This document shows, piece after piece, positions 35,220 to 45,455 of a DNA stretch of 64,000 bases. The notes under the pieces were generated by a model, which was not told the DNA's origin, did no database searches, and worked only from the letters and a program-made list of their open reading frames with translations. The DNA comes from Dyella flava (GTDB lineage Bacteria; Pseudomonadota; Gammaproteobacteria; Xanthomonadales; Rhodanobacteraceae). The stretch's first letter is position 1; each line of letters begins with the position of its first letter. Made by a program: the position numbers and the translations under genes. The stretch lies in the NCBI RefSeq assembly GCF_016904955.1, contig NZ_JADIKE010000031.1:62001-126000 (forward strand), in the 5' to 3' direction.

Positions 35220-37489
35220 GCCATCGCCCTCCCCTCGTTCGCCCTCTCCACGGTGACCGACTTGAGCGCATCCGGGCTCTGCACCAGCAGGCCGCGATCC
35301 ACCGGCAGCTTGTACAGGCGCACGCCGGTTGCGGCGAAGATGGCGTTGGCCAGCGCGGGCGCGGCGATCGCCGTGCCGACTTCACCCAGGCCACCCGGTG
35401 GCTCGGCGTTGATCACGCGGTGCACTTCGACCATCGGCGCTTCGTTGATGCGCAGATTGCGATAGTCGTTGAAGTTGCCCTGCTCGATAGCGCCCTCCTT
35501 GACGGTAAGGCCGCTGTACATCGCCGCGCTGAGTCCGAAGATGATGCCGCCCTGGATTTGCGCTTCGATGGAACTGGTGTTGACCGCCACGCCGCAATCG
35601 ATCGCCACGACGGCACGGCGCAGGCGCACTTCACCTTGTGGCGTGACCTCAGCTTCCACGATGGCGCAGACGTGGCTGCCAAACGGTTCGCCCAGCGCAA
35701 TGCCGCGCCCGACCCGCGCCGGCAACGGCTGTCCGCCCCAGCCGATCTTTTCCGCAGCCAGATTCAGCACGCCCAGGGCGCGCGGGCTCTTTTGCAGCAA
35801 GGCGCGACGATAGTCGAGCGGATCCTTGCCGGCATGATGGGCCAGTTCGTCCATGAAGCTTTCGAACACGAACAAGTTGTGCGTGGGTCCGACGCCACGC
35901 CACCAGCCAGTCACCAGGCCGGTAGGCATGTCATGACGAATCCACTCCACTTTGCCTTTGGGAATGTCGTACGGAATCTCGGCGACGCATTCGACGGCAT
36001 CGCTATCCATGCCGTCCTTGCCCATCGCACCGGGTGCGAAGCGCGCCAGCACGGAACTGCCGCTGGTGCGATAGCCGTACCAGATGGGCTTGCCATCCGC
36101 ATCGAGCACCGCGGAAACCAGGTCGTGGTACATCGGCCGCATGCGGTCGTGACGAATATCTTCTTCGCGGGTCCACACCACTTTCAGCGGATAAGGCACC
36201 TGCTTGGCGAAGGCTACGGCCTGCTCCACCCAGTCCGTTTCCAGGCGCCGTCCAAAGCCGCCGCCCAGGTATTGGTTGTGCACCACGACTTTGTCGACGG
36301 GCAGGCCGGTGATCCGGGCCGCTTCATTCGCCGCGCGCGCGGGCACCTGCGTGCCGGTCCAGACATCGCACTGATCGGCCGTGACATGGACGGTGGCGTT
36401 AAGCGGCTCCATCGTCGCGTGCGCCAGCATCGGCGATTGGTATTCCGATTGGACGAGCGTGCCTTGCGGTTGGTCGCCGTCATCGCGCGCCGCGATGCCT
36501 TTGCCATGGCGTGCGCTCTCGGCCAGCCCTGCACGTAGCTGTGGCGTGGTGAGAGTGGCGTTTTCGCCCCGGTCCCAGCTGATGTTCAGCGCCTGCAAGC
36601 CTTGCTTCGCGGCCCAGAAATGTTCGCCGACGACCGCTACCGCGTTATCCAGGCGCAACACGTCGACCACACCAGGCAAGGCGCGCGCGGCCTTGTCGTC
36701 CACTGCAGCAAGCTTGCCGCCGAAGGTGGGACACGCCATCACGGTAGCGATTTTCATGCCGGGCATGCGCACGTCGATGCCGAACTGGGTTGTGCCGTTG
36801 ATCTTGTCGGGCGCGTCGACCCGGCGCATGGGTTTGCCGATCAGCTTGAAGTCCTTGGGATCGGTCAGCTGCACCTTGTCCGGCATCGGCAGCTTGCCCG
36901 CCGCCACCGCCAGTTCGCCAAAACCGAGGCTGCGTCCCGACGCTGCGTGATGCACGACACCCCGCTCCACCGTGCAGCTGGCCGGATCCACCTGCCATCG
37001 CGTCGCTGCCGCACTCACCAGCATCGTGCGCGCTACCGCGCCGGCTTCGCGCAACACCTGCCAGGTGCCGCGGGTGCTGGTGGAGCCGCCGGTGATCTGT
37101 CCGCCCAGCAAGGGAATGCCGTACAGCTCGTCGCTGGCCGGGGAGTGCTCGACGGTGATCTGATCCAGTCCCACGCCCAGCTCTTCGGAAAGCAGCATGC
37201 TGCAACCGGTGTAGATGGACTGCCCCATTTCCGCGCTCGGCATGACCAGGCGCACCTTGCCGGTGGTATCGATGCGGATAAACGCATTGGGTGCAAACGG
37301 CGGATTGCCGTCCGCCAGCGCCGCGGCCGCATCGCCCGGCTGCCGGCGCGCATTGATCATCGCCGAGACCGGGCCCACGCCGCCCAGCCATAGAAAGGCG
37401 ATCGCCAGGCCACCGGCTTGCAAGGCATGCCGCCGACCGAGATCAACACCCTCTTGCGTGTTCTGCGGGCCTTCGGTAACCGGTTTCAT
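35216..37489 (-). CDS. Molybdopterin-binding subunit of an IorB-like xanthine-oxidase-family dehydrogenase, Tat-exported
   Basis: 757 residues from ATG 37487-37489, which overlaps the 2Fe-2S gene stop. A twin-arginine leader is visible ([17 protein letters not shown]). Typical IorB blocks: [73 protein letters not shown], and a C-terminal [19 protein letters not shown] [14 protein letters not shown] with [16 protein letters not shown], whose Glu is the catalytic-base candidate. Relatives oxidise isoquinolines or aldehydes; the substrate here is unknown. Middle gene of a three-gene operon with xdhC-mocA divergent. Confidence 0.95.
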   Translation of the reverse strand: MKPVTEGPQNTQEGVDLGRRHALQAGGLAIAFLWLGGVGPVSAMINARRQPGDAAAALADGNPPFAPNAFIRIDTTGKVRLVMPSAEMGQSIYTGCSMLLSEELGVGLDQITVEHSPASDELYGIPLLGGQITGGSTSTRGTWQVLREAGAVARTMLVSAAATRWQVDPASCTVERGVVHHAASGRSLGFGELAVAAGKLPMPDKVQLTDPKDFKLIGKPMRRVDAPDKINGTTQFGIDVRMPGMKIATVMACPTFGGKLAAVDDKAARALPGVVDVLRLDNAVAVVGEHFWAAKQGLQALNISWDRGENATLTTPQLRAGLAESARHGKGIAARDDGDQPQGTLVQSEYQSPMLAHATMEPLNATVHVTADQCDVWTGTQVPARAANEAARITGLPVDKVVVHNQYLGGGFGRRLETDWVEQAVAFAKQVPYPLKVVWTREEDIRHDRMRPMYHDLVSAVLDADGKPIWYGYRTSGSSVLARFAPGAMGKDGMDSDAVECVAEIPYDIPKGKVEWIRHDMPTGLVTGWWRGVGPTHNLFVFESFMDELAHHAGKDPLDYRRALLQKSPRALGVLNLAAEKIGWGGQPLPARVGRGIALGEPFGSHVCAIVEAEVTPQGEVRLRRAVVAIDCGVAVNTSSIEAQIQGGIIFGLSAAMYSGLTVKEGAIEQGNFNDYRNLRINEAPMVEVHRVINAEPPGGLGEVGTAIAAPALANAIFAATGVRLYKLPVDRGLLVQSPDALKSVTVERANEGRAMA

Positions 37490-37989
37490 GGCGCGGTTCC
37501 CTCCGGCGCGCTGACCAGGGTCTGCAGGATCTCCTGCTTGCCGGTGGCGGCCTGCTTGATGGCAGCGCGGATACGCACATACGTACCGCAACGGCAGATA
37601 TTGCCGGACATGGCCGCATCGATATCCGCATCGCTGGGATTGGGCGTGCGCTGCAACAAGGCCGCCGCCGACATGATCTGGCCGGATTGGCAGTAACCGC
37701 ACTGCACCACGTCGACATCAAGCCAGGCTTGTTGGATCTTCTGGCCACTGGGCGTATTGCCGATGGCCTCGATGGTGGTGACCGCGCGATTGCCGATGGC
37801 CCCGACCGGGAGCACGCACGAGCGTACCGGCTGGCCATCCAGATGGACGGTGCACGCGCCGCATTGGGCAATGCCGCAACCGAACTTGGTGCCGGTAAGG
37901 CCGATGACATCGCGCAGCACCCACAGCAGCGGCATGTCGTCCGGGACATCAACCGAATGCGACTGACCGTTGACGGACAAGGACAGCAT
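37486..37989 (-). CDS. (2Fe-2S)-binding small subunit, IorA-like
   Basis: 167 residues. Plant-type 2Fe-2S cluster [15 protein letters not shown]...C (about residues 38-60), and a second helical-domain cluster [10 protein letters not shown]...ICRCGTY (about 97-135). The layout matches xanthine-oxidase-family small subunits. First gene of the operon; its stop overlaps the start of the molybdenum subunit. It relays electrons from molybdopterin to the cytochrome. No Tat signal of its own; it would be exported with its partner. Confidence 0.95.
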   Translation of the reverse strand: MLSLSVNGQSHSVDVPDDMPLLWVLRDVIGLTGTKFGCGIAQCGACTVHLDGQPVRSCVLPVGAIGNRAVTTIEAIGNTPSGQKIQQAWLDVDVVQCGYCQSGQIMSAAALLQRTPNPSDADIDAAMSGNICRCGTYVRIRAAIKQAATGKQEILQTLVSAPEGTAP

Positions 37990-38226
37990 GGCTATCTCCG
38001 CACCGTGCCAAGATGGCTATCTCAGCAGAACATCCGTTAAAAAATGTGTACGTCGGCCCCAACTGCAAGCGCCTGTTGCCGGTGTTTGCGCTGCAATGGA
38101 TCATTCTGGCATTCAGCGATATATAGCCAACACCATGGCGATACGTGCAGGCCGGTCAGGTTTTGATATTTTCCCGTCATGCCGGCGCGAACCGGGCGAA
38201 GACTGGAAGGAGCGCGACAGCCGTAC

Positions 38227-39318
38227 ATGAATTCGGCCCACGAGCTAAATACCCTGATCGCCGCTTTGCGCAACTTGCATCGCGATGGATCGCCCAAGGC
38301 GGCCCTGGCCACCCTGACGCGCACGCGCGGCTCGACGTTTCGCCGTCCCGGCACGCGCATGCTGGTACTCGGTGATGGGCAGGTCGTATGCGAGCTGTCC
38401 GGTGGCTGCCCGCAGCGCGATATCGTGGCCCGTGCGCTGGAAGTCATCGCCAGCGGGAGCCCAAAGCTGGCTCGCTATAACGCGGAATCCGCACTGGACG
38501 TGCTGATCGAGATGGGCTGCGGCGGCGAACTGGAAGTATTGATTGAGCCTTTGCTCACCACGCACGACACCGACTTCATCGATACTCTGTCACGCTGCCT
38601 CGACGACCGGCGGAGCATTCGACTGGCCACCTTGTTCGCCATCGATGACACGGCCGTCATGCCTGGCAGGCTGTTATGGGATGAGCATGACATCCTGCAT
38701 GACTCCATCCATGACAACGCCCTCAGCCAGACCATCGCCGCGCAGGCGCCTTCCGCCAATGCACGGCACGCCACGACGCTAAGCCTGCCTTCCGTGCGCG
38801 GCAACGCCGACGTACTGATCGAAGCCATCTCACCGCCGCATGCACTGTTCGTGATCGGCAGTAGCGCCGCTGCGCGTGCGCTACTGCCGTTAGCCAACGC
38901 CCTGGGCTGGCAGACGACGCTGGTCGACAGCGACCCTGCCCGCTTGCGCGCCACCGACCTGCCCGCGGGACTGCATACGGTGTGCGCGGAACCTGCGAAT
39001 CTGCCGGCAGCCTTGTCATTGGATATGCATAGTTCCGTGGTGGTGATGACGCACAACCTGGAACAGGACGTGGCTTATCTGCAGGCGCTGAAAGATATCC
39101 CGATGGCCTATATCGGCGCCTTGGGCTCACGCGATCGGGTCGCGCGCATGCGTGACACGCCTTCGCTGGCCGGCTTGCATCTGCACGCGCCGGCGGGACT
39201 GGACATCGGTTCTGAAACACCGGAGGAAATTGCCCTGGCCATTGCCGCGGAAATCATGGCGGTGATCAACCATCGCAATGGCGGCTCTCTGCGCAATAAC
39301 GGTGGCGCGATCCACTGA
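38227..39318 (+). CDS. XdhC-family molybdenum cofactor maturation protein
   Basis: 363 residues from ATG 38227; AAGGAG lies 14 bases upstream, a long spacing, so the start is not fully certain. XdhC/CoxI proteins insert the sulfurated molybdenum cofactor into xanthine-oxidase-family enzymes. The N-terminal XdhC domain has ALATLTRTRGSTFRRPGTRM and ELSGGCPQRDIV; the C-terminal Rossmann part has ALFVIGSSAAARALLPLANA and VVVMTHNLEQDVAYL and ends AIAAEIMAVINHRNGG. It is divergent from the IorAB-cytochrome operon and overlaps mocA by one base. Confidence 0.93.
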   Translation: MNSAHELNTLIAALRNLHRDGSPKAALATLTRTRGSTFRRPGTRMLVLGDGQVVCELSGGCPQRDIVARALEVIASGSPKLARYNAESALDVLIEMGCGGELEVLIEPLLTTHDTDFIDTLSRCLDDRRSIRLATLFAIDDTAVMPGRLLWDEHDILHDSIHDNALSQTIAAQAPSANARHATTLSLPSVRGNADVLIEAISPPHALFVIGSSAAARALLPLANALGWQTTLVDSDPARLRATDLPAGLHTVCAEPANLPAALSLDMHSSVVVMTHNLEQDVAYLQALKDIPMAYIGALGSRDRVARMRDTPSLAGLHLHAPAGLDIGSETPEEIALAIAAEIMAVINHRNGGSLRNNGGAIH

Positions 39319-39938
39319 TGATGACGCCGCGCCCCCCATCATTGCCCGTGATCCTGCTGCTGGCCGCTGGCGAAGGCAGCCGTTTTGGTGGTGCGAAACA
39401 ATTGGCCGATATCGCCGGCGAGCCGATGGTGCGGCGTGTCGCCCGCAACCTGTTGGAAACGGAGCTGCCCGTTATCGTCGTGACCGGCGCTTACGCCGAG
39501 CAGGTGGAAGCGGTACTGCACGATCTGCCGTTGCGCATGGTCCGCTGCGACGATTGGGCATCGGGCATGGGAAGCTCGCTCGCCGCCGGCACACGCGAAG
39601 TGGTTCGTTCCTTTCCACAGGCTTCATCGATGCTGATCTGCCTGGCCGATCAGCCCATGCTAGGCAACGCGTCCATCGCACGCATGCTCCAGCGGCACCG
39701 GGCTGCTCCCGATCGCATTCTTGTTACGCAACACGGTGACATCCAGGGACCGCCTACCCTGTTTCCGCGTGACTGCCTCGACGCGTTGAGCGCACTGTCC
39801 GGGGCACGCGGCGCGCGTTCGGTGCTTGAGCGGGAATCCTCGCGCATCGACACGCTCGCCATGGACGACGGCATGGACGTCGACACCCCGCGAGACCTTC
39901 AACGATTACAGGCACTGCTCGCCAAACGATCAACATAA
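39318..39938 (+). CDS. mocA: MocA-like molybdenum cofactor nucleotidyltransferase
   Basis: 206 residues, start overlapping the xdhC stop (TGATG). The NTP-transferase N-terminus VILLLAAGEGSRFGGAKQLA binds nucleotide; the metal-binding block is LICLADQPML, then GPPTLFPRDCLDAL, and a terminal DDGMDVDTPRDL. MocA makes molybdopterin cytosine dinucleotide, used by xanthine-oxidase-type enzymes. That matches the divergent IorAB genes. MobA (guanine form) is less likely because of this context. Confidence 0.9.
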   Translation: MMTPRPPSLPVILLLAAGEGSRFGGAKQLADIAGEPMVRRVARNLLETELPVIVVTGAYAEQVEAVLHDLPLRMVRCDDWASGMGSSLAAGTREVVRSFPQASSMLICLADQPMLGNASIARMLQRHRAAPDRILVTQHGDIQGPPTLFPRDCLDALSALSGARGARSVLERESSRIDTLAMDDGMDVDTPRDLQRLQALLAKRST

Positions 39939-40076
39939 AGTACGGCCGTCGTGAGCTACCGTTTCCCGACAGATCGTCTCATCGTGCCGAAATGTCCTGT
40001 GCCTTTCGAGGGGTTCTTTTGACGCCCTTCGGCGAGTATAAGTGCGAGGTCTTTCCGCAACCGGCAAGAGATCCGC

Positions 40077-42854
40077 ATGAAAGTATTCCGCAGCATCTTG
40101 CTGTTCGCGCTCGTCGGATTCGTTTCGGCCCCACTTGCCTCGTATGCACAAACGCAGAGCACCAGCATCGTCATCGCCGGCGATGCGCGCTTCGAGTTTC
40201 TGACGCCATCGCTGGTGCGAATGGAATATGCGTCAAGCGGGCGTTTCGCCGACGTACCCTCGGCTGTGGTGCTGAAGCGCGACTGGCCGGCGGTGAATGC
40301 CCCATCCTCCAGGGCAAACGGCTGGCTGGTGGTGCACACCGCCGACATGACCTTGCGCTACCGATTGAATTCCGGCCCCTTCACCGCGGATAACCTGCAG
40401 GTGACGTGGACTCGCCAAGGCAACGCGCCACATACCTGGCATCCGGGTCAGGTCGACACGCAGAACCTGGGCGGACTCACCTACTCGCTCGATCACGTCA
40501 GCGGGACGAATCTGCCCAAGGGCAAGCAGGATCTGGAAAGCCCGGTGAACGACATCATTCCCGGCATCGAGATTCCCTTGCAGCCGGCCCAGCCCGGACT
40601 GCTCAGCCGCAGCGGCTACGCCTTCATCGACGACAGCCAGACGCCGCTGTGGGACGCGAAGATGCAATGGATCACGCCGCGCGACAAACCTTATGGGCAG
40701 GACTGGTATCTGTTCACTTACGATCACGATTACCAGCACGTGTTGCAGGAATACGCGCAACTGTGCGGTGGCATCCCGATGATTCCGCGCTACGTGCTCG
40801 GCAACTGGGTCACCGATTTCAACTTCGAATACTTCCCGAACACCGCCGATGCGCACGATCCGCAATTCGAGCACTACAACCAGCAATACCTCGAAGACGA
40901 ACTGTCGCGTCTGCGCGAGAACCATATTCCCTTCGACACGCTGGTGCTGGACTTCGCCTGGCATAACTATGGCTGGCAAGGCGGCTATGACTGGAGCCCG
41001 TTGATTCCGCAGCCCACGCAGTTCCTGGCGTGGTTGCACGAACGTGGCATCAAGCTCAGCCTCAATGATCACCCTGGTTATGCCGGCACGCAGGAGGAAA
41101 TCCTTTCCTACGACGACAGCCATGCACCGGAGGTGTTGAAAGCGCTCGGCCGGCCACTGCCGCCGAAGCCGTCGTTCGATCTGGATCTTTCGGCGCAGTG
41201 GAGATTTGCCACCGATCCACGGGACCAGGGTGTGCGTGAGCAATGGTTCGCTGCCGGCTATGACGACCATGCCTGGAAGCCGATCCATACCGATCAGTCG
41301 TGGCAGAAGCAGGGTTACCCGGATTATTCGGGTGTAGGCTGGTATCGCACTGCGGTGTCCTTGCCGGCAACGCTGCCCGATACGCTGTATCTGTACTTCG
41401 GTGAGGTCGGTCAGACGTATCGGCTGTTCGTCAATGGCAAGGAGGTTGACCACACCCATGTGCCGTGGCCGCAACGCCTCACCTATGCCGACATCAAGCC
41501 CTATGTGCACGCCGGTCAGCGCAACGAGATTGCCCTGCGCGTGGTGCCTGGCGAACAAGGCGGCGGCATCTTGCGCGGGCCGGTGGCAATCCGCAACGTG
41601 AAGCCGCCGGAACGGATCTATTTCGACCTGGCCGACAAGCAGCAGGCCGACATCTTTATGCATGACCTGCACGGTCCGCTGATGCAGGCCGGTGTGAGTA
41701 CCTGGTGGGTGGATGGCGGTGGCGGCGCGACGAACATGCCGGGGCTCAATCCGCAGTTCTGGACCAACAAGGTCTTCTACGATTTCAGCCAGCAGCTCAC
41801 CGGCCAGCGCGCCTTTATCCTTGGCCGCTACGGCGATTGGGGCAGCGAACGCTATCCGGGTTTCTTTACCGGCGATACGTATTCGGAATGGCCGGTGCTC
41901 GCCTACGAAGTGGCATTCACCGCGCGCGGTGGCAATGTGCTGGTGCCGTACATCAGCCACGACATCGCAGGCTTCCATGGCGCAAAGATCGATTTCGATC
42001 TGTACGCGCGCTGGATCGAGTTCGGCGCGTTCAGTCCGATCCTGCGCATGCATAGCGCGCACGCCAATCCGCGCGAAGGCAACGTGCGCATGCCATGGGT
42101 TTACGGCAACCAGGGCATCGCCCTGATGCGCAAGTACTTCATCTTGCGCACGCAGCTGATTCCCTACATCTACACCTACACCTGGCTGGCGCACACGCAG
42201 TCAGTGCCGCTGCTGCAGCCGCTATACCTGCAATATCCTGAGCTGGCAGAGGCCTACCAGCATTCCCACGAATATTTCTTTGGCGATGAGATGCTGGTTG
42301 CGCCGGTGCTCGAGGCCAGCGGCAATCGCATGGTGTACCTGCCACCCGGAGCGTGGGTGGATTTCTTCAGCGGCAAGCACTACGACGGCGGGCGTTCCTT
42401 TACCGCGCACTACGACGTCGACCAGACTCCGGTATTCGTACGGGAAGGCTCGATCATCCCCGAGCAGGAGCCGAGCGATTACTCCGACGCGAAACCGCTC
42501 GATACGCTGATCCTCAATGTCTACGGCGGCGGCAAGGGACATTTCGACCTGTACGAGGACGACGGCCTTTCGCTCGACTATGAAAAAGGCAGCTATGCGG
42601 TGACGCCGATGAACTACGAAACCAGGCCGGATGGCTCGCATGTGCTGACGGTCGCGGCCACCAAGGGCACGTACAAGCATCAGCCGGCTGCGCGCAGCTA
42701 CGTGATTGAGATCCACGCACTCGGCAAGCCGCAATCGGTCAGCGCGAACGGCCAGCCGGTGACGCAATGGAGCTGGGACGACAAGGATGCCGTGGCCACG
42801 GTGACGCTGCCGAAGCAAAGCATTCGTGATGGTGTAAGCGTGACCTGGCGATAA
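40077..42854 (+). CDS. Secreted glycoside hydrolase family 31 enzyme with an inserted beta-sandwich domain
   Basis: 925 residues with a signal peptide (to about residue 24, LASYA-Q). GH31 features: MIPRYVLGNWVTDFNFEYFP, PFDTLVLDFAWHNY, WWVDGGGG with D546 as the nucleophile candidate, FILGRYGDWGSERYPGFFTG then D for acid/base, and YISHDIAGFHG with FGAFSPILRMHSAHANPRE. Between about residues 345 and 508 a separate domain interrupts the barrel: FATDPRDQGVREQWFAAGYD, VGWYRTAVSLP, YLYFGEVGQTYRLFVNGKEV, a GH2-N/galactose-binding sandwich. A distal beta domain ends the protein. Probably an alpha-glucosidase or alpha-xylosidase; substrate uncertain. Confidence 0.92.
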   Translation: MKVFRSILLFALVGFVSAPLASYAQTQSTSIVIAGDARFEFLTPSLVRMEYASSGRFADVPSAVVLKRDWPAVNAPSSRANGWLVVHTADMTLRYRLNSGPFTADNLQVTWTRQGNAPHTWHPGQVDTQNLGGLTYSLDHVSGTNLPKGKQDLESPVNDIIPGIEIPLQPAQPGLLSRSGYAFIDDSQTPLWDAKMQWITPRDKPYGQDWYLFTYDHDYQHVLQEYAQLCGGIPMIPRYVLGNWVTDFNFEYFPNTADAHDPQFEHYNQQYLEDELSRLRENHIPFDTLVLDFAWHNYGWQGGYDWSPLIPQPTQFLAWLHERGIKLSLNDHPGYAGTQEEILSYDDSHAPEVLKALGRPLPPKPSFDLDLSAQWRFATDPRDQGVREQWFAAGYDDHAWKPIHTDQSWQKQGYPDYSGVGWYRTAVSLPATLPDTLYLYFGEVGQTYRLFVNGKEVDHTHVPWPQRLTYADIKPYVHAGQRNEIALRVVPGEQGGGILRGPVAIRNVKPPERIYFDLADKQQADIFMHDLHGPLMQAGVSTWWVDGGGGATNMPGLNPQFWTNKVFYDFSQQLTGQRAFILGRYGDWGSERYPGFFTGDTYSEWPVLAYEVAFTARGGNVLVPYISHDIAGFHGAKIDFDLYARWIEFGAFSPILRMHSAHANPREGNVRMPWVYGNQGIALMRKYFILRTQLIPYIYTYTWLAHTQSVPLLQPLYLQYPELAEAYQHSHEYFFGDEMLVAPVLEASGNRMVYLPPGAWVDFFSGKHYDGGRSFTAHYDVDQTPVFVREGSIIPEQEPSDYSDAKPLDTLILNVYGGGKGHFDLYEDDGLSLDYEKGSYAVTPMNYETRPDGSHVLTVAATKGTYKHQPAARSYVIEIHALGKPQSVSANGQPVTQWSWDDKDAVATVTLPKQSIRDGVSVTWR

Positions 42855-42859
42855 CCTGG

Positions 42860-43765
42860 TCAGAGCATGCTATTGGCATTGCGCAGCAGCTCGAAGAAAG
42901 CGCGAGGAGCATGATCCACCGGCTTCGGCTCCTCGCCATGATCACCCACATAAGCCACGACCAGTTCCCAGCACAGCTCCGGCCCCGCCAGTTCCGCGAT
43001 GCCGATCGCCGGCAGCCGTGTCCGCGCTCCCGCTTCCGGCAGCAATGCGACGCCCAATCCGCGGCGCACGAGTTCGAGCAACGTGTCCATGTCACTGACT
43101 TCGAATGCGATGTGCCGGTCAATGCCGGCCTCCAGAAAGCCGCGGTCGATGAGTTTGCGCGTGCCCCAATCCTGTTCGTAATCGACAAAAGGCTGATCGC
43201 GCAGTGCGCTCAATGGCACATCGGTACGGCCTGCCAGGGGATGATCCGGCGCACAAACCAGGACCAGCGCTTCGCACGCAATCATGGTGGTCTGTACGTC
43301 CGCAGGGGGTTCGGAGGTCAAGGGAAGAAATGCCAGATCCAGCTTTCCGCTGCGCACTTTCTCCAGCAAGGGCGAGGCACTGCCCTGGCATAAGCGCACT
43401 TCGATATCCGGATGCTGCGCATGAAACTGCTCGATCAGTGACGGCAGATCGAGGAACGCAGGAAGGCTTTGCACCGTGCCGATGCTCAGCGTGCCGCGCT
43501 TCAAGCCCTGGATGGCCGCCACCGCTTCGCGCGCATCGTTGACCGCCTCCAGCGCCGCCCTGGCTTTGTGGAGAAAAATTTTGCCGACCGTGGTCAGGCG
43601 CACCTGGCGTGTGTTGCGCACGACCAGTTGCGCATCCAGCTCGGTTTCGAGCTGGCGGATCGAGGTGGACAGCGCCGATTGCACGATGTTGACCCGGCGC
43701 GCTGCGCGCGTGAAATGCTGCTCTTCAGCGAGCGCGACAAAATGTTGCAGCTGTCGAAGCTCCAT
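42860..43765 (-). CDS. LysR-family transcriptional regulator
   Basis: 301 residues. The N-terminal helix-turn-helix MELRQLQHFVALAEEQHFTR plus SALSTSIRQLE is typical, followed by the periplasmic-binding-like effector domain (GTLSIGTVQSLPAFLDLPSL, LDLAFLPLTSE). It is divergent from an aldo/keto reductase gene with a short AT-rich gap. It probably regulates that gene and perhaps the cupin gene after it. It converges on the GH31 gene with only five bases between stops. Confidence 0.92.
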   Translation of the reverse strand: MELRQLQHFVALAEEQHFTRAARRVNIVQSALSTSIRQLETELDAQLVVRNTRQVRLTTVGKIFLHKARAALEAVNDAREAVAAIQGLKRGTLSIGTVQSLPAFLDLPSLIEQFHAQHPDIEVRLCQGSASPLLEKVRSGKLDLAFLPLTSEPPADVQTTMIACEALVLVCAPDHPLAGRTDVPLSALRDQPFVDYEQDWGTRKLIDRGFLEAGIDRHIAFEVSDMDTLLELVRRGLGVALLPEAGARTRLPAIGIAELAGPELCWELVVAYVGDHGEEPKPVDHAPRAFFELLRNANSML

Positions 43766-43789
43766 GGTGCACTCTCACATTTCATTCAT

Positions 43790-43801
43790 TTAATAGATTA
43801 A
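43790..43801. promoter_or_regulatory. Palindrome in the LysR/aldo-keto divergent promoter
   Basis: TTAAT-AG-ATTAA (43790-43801) within an AT-rich 115-bp divergent gap, close to the LysR start. Candidate operator; only the symmetry and position support it. Confidence 0.35.
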
Positions 43802-43879
43802 TTGTATCAAAATATTCCATTTGAACGATCAGCTGGTGGGGACTACCTTCGCCGTACCCCTCCCCCCGAGACAAATGCC

Positions 43880-44926
43880 ATGGCTGCTCATCCCTCCACC
43901 ATTACTGCGCCAAGCACCCCGCTCCCCACGCGCCGGTTTGGCCTCACTGACATGCACATCACCCGCGTCGGCTTCGGCGCCTGGGCCATCGGCGGTGGGG
44001 ACTGGGCCGTCGGCTGGGGCGCGCAGGACGACAACGAATCCATCGCCGCGATTCGCCACGCGATCGCGCGCGGCATCAACTGGGTCGATACGGCCGCGAT
44101 CTACGGCCTTGGTCATTCCGAGGAAATCGTGCGCCGCGCCTTGGCCGGCATTCCGCACAGCCAACGACCCTACGTGTTCACCAAATGCGGCCTGGTGTGG
44201 GATGAAACCGATCGCCACGCCGCACCGCGCCAGGTTGGCGCCCCCGCGAGTATCCGGCACGAAGTGGAAGCATCGCTTCGGCGGTTGAATGTGGAGCGCA
44301 TCGATCTGTATCAAATGCACTGGCCGGCCGAGGATGGCACGCTGCTGGAAGCCTATTGGCAGACGCTGCTGGATCTGAAGCAAGAAGGCAAAGTGCGCGC
44401 GGTCGGCCTTTCCAACCACGACGCCGCCCAGCTCGAGCTCGCCGAAAGCCTGGGCCATGTCGATACCTTGCAACCGCCGTTCTCGCTGATCCGTCGCGGC
44501 GTGGGCGCGGCAGAACTGCCGTGGTGCCACCAGCATCAGACTGGCGTGATCGTCTATAGCCCGATGCAGGCGGGTTTGTTGAGCGGCCGCTTCAACGTCG
44601 AGCGCGCCCAGGCACTGCCCAAGGATGACTGGCGTTCGCGCAATGCAGAATTCACCGGCAACAAGCTGGTTGCCAATCTCAAGCTGGCGGATGCGCTGCG
44701 GCCCGTTGCCGAACGCCATGACGTATCCGTCGCCGCGGTGGCAGTGGCCTGGACGCTGGCGTGGCCAGGTATCACCGGCGCGATTGTCGGCGCACGCAGC
44801 CCCGAACAAGTCGATGGTTGGTTGGCGGCGGCAGATCTCGAACTGTCGCAAGACGATATGCACGAGATTGCCGAAGCCATCACCGCCACGCGCGCGGGCA
44901 GCGGCCCCGCTTTGCCGCAAGCCTGA
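43880..44926 (+). CDS. Aldo/keto reductase
   Basis: 348 residues from ATG 43880. AKR TIM-barrel: RFGLTDMHITRVGFGAWAIG, NWVDTAAIYGLGHSEEIV with Asp and Tyr, FTKCGLVW with Lys, DLYQMHWP with His, completing the Asp-Tyr-Lys-His tetrad. VIVYSPMQAGLLSGRF and AIVGARSPEQVDG bind NADPH. It resembles AKR family 11/12 or YajO-type reductases. Divergent LysR neighbour suggests inducible expression; the substrate is unknown. Confidence 0.93.
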   Translation: MAAHPSTITAPSTPLPTRRFGLTDMHITRVGFGAWAIGGGDWAVGWGAQDDNESIAAIRHAIARGINWVDTAAIYGLGHSEEIVRRALAGIPHSQRPYVFTKCGLVWDETDRHAAPRQVGAPASIRHEVEASLRRLNVERIDLYQMHWPAEDGTLLEAYWQTLLDLKQEGKVRAVGLSNHDAAQLELAESLGHVDTLQPPFSLIRRGVGAAELPWCHQHQTGVIVYSPMQAGLLSGRFNVERAQALPKDDWRSRNAEFTGNKLVANLKLADALRPVAERHDVSVAAVAVAWTLAWPGITGAIVGARSPEQVDGWLAAADLELSQDDMHEIAEAITATRAGSGPALPQA

Positions 44927-45002
44927 TGCGCATGCTCCCTGCCCCACTCCGCGTGGGGCAGGAGCCATCGTCTACTTGGTCTTGCTTCAAGGAGTCACGC
45001 TT

Positions 45003-45455
45003 ATGCCCACGGCACGCAAACGCAGCTTTTCTGCACTGCTCGTTCTTCTCGTTCCGCTTGCGATGCCGGTGCATGCGCAAACGGTTTCCTCCGCCCACGC
45101 CGACATACTGGTCAAAAGCGATAGTTCCTGGAATGGCAAGGCCTACACCGCGTATCCCAACGGCAGGCCGCAGCTGACGGTGCTGAAAATGACCCTTCCC
45201 GCGCGCACCGCCTTGCCGTGGCACATCCATCCCATGCCCAACGCAGGGTACGTGTTGTCCGGCCAGCTGACGATCGAAGACCGGGCCACCGGCAAGAAGC
45301 AAACCTTCCACACCGGCCAGGCGTTTACCGAATCGGTGAACGATGTGCATCGCGGCATCAGCGGCGATCAGCCGACGGTATTGATCATTACCTATGCGGG
45401 AACACCGGGTGAGCCAACATCCGTGCCGGTGAAGGGCGAAAAGCCGGAGTACTAG
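45003..45455 (+). CDS. Exported cupin-domain protein
   Basis: 150 residues from ATG 45003, with AAGGAG eight bases upstream. Signal peptide (ALLVLLVPLAMPVHA-Q). Single cupin: LPWHIHPMPNAGYVLSGQLT (HxH...E-type metal motif with His residues) and the second motif GQAFTESVNDVHRGIS with a His. Periplasmic; members act as metal-dependent dioxygenases or sensors. It follows the aldo/keto reductase by 76 bases and probably shares its transcript. A terminator follows. Confidence 0.88.
   Translation: MPTARKRSFSALLVLLVPLAMPVHAQTVSSAHADILVKSDSSWNGKAYTAYPNGRPQLTVLKMTLPARTALPWHIHPMPNAGYVLSGQLTIEDRATGKKQTFHTGQAFTESVNDVHRGISGDQPTVLIITYAGTPGEPTSVPVKGEKPEY

Noticed and set aside
40233..42194. Open frame of about 653 codons on the minus strand
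   Set aside because: Antisense to the GH31 gene, which has clear catalytic motifs and a signal peptide. The minus-strand reading shows neither.
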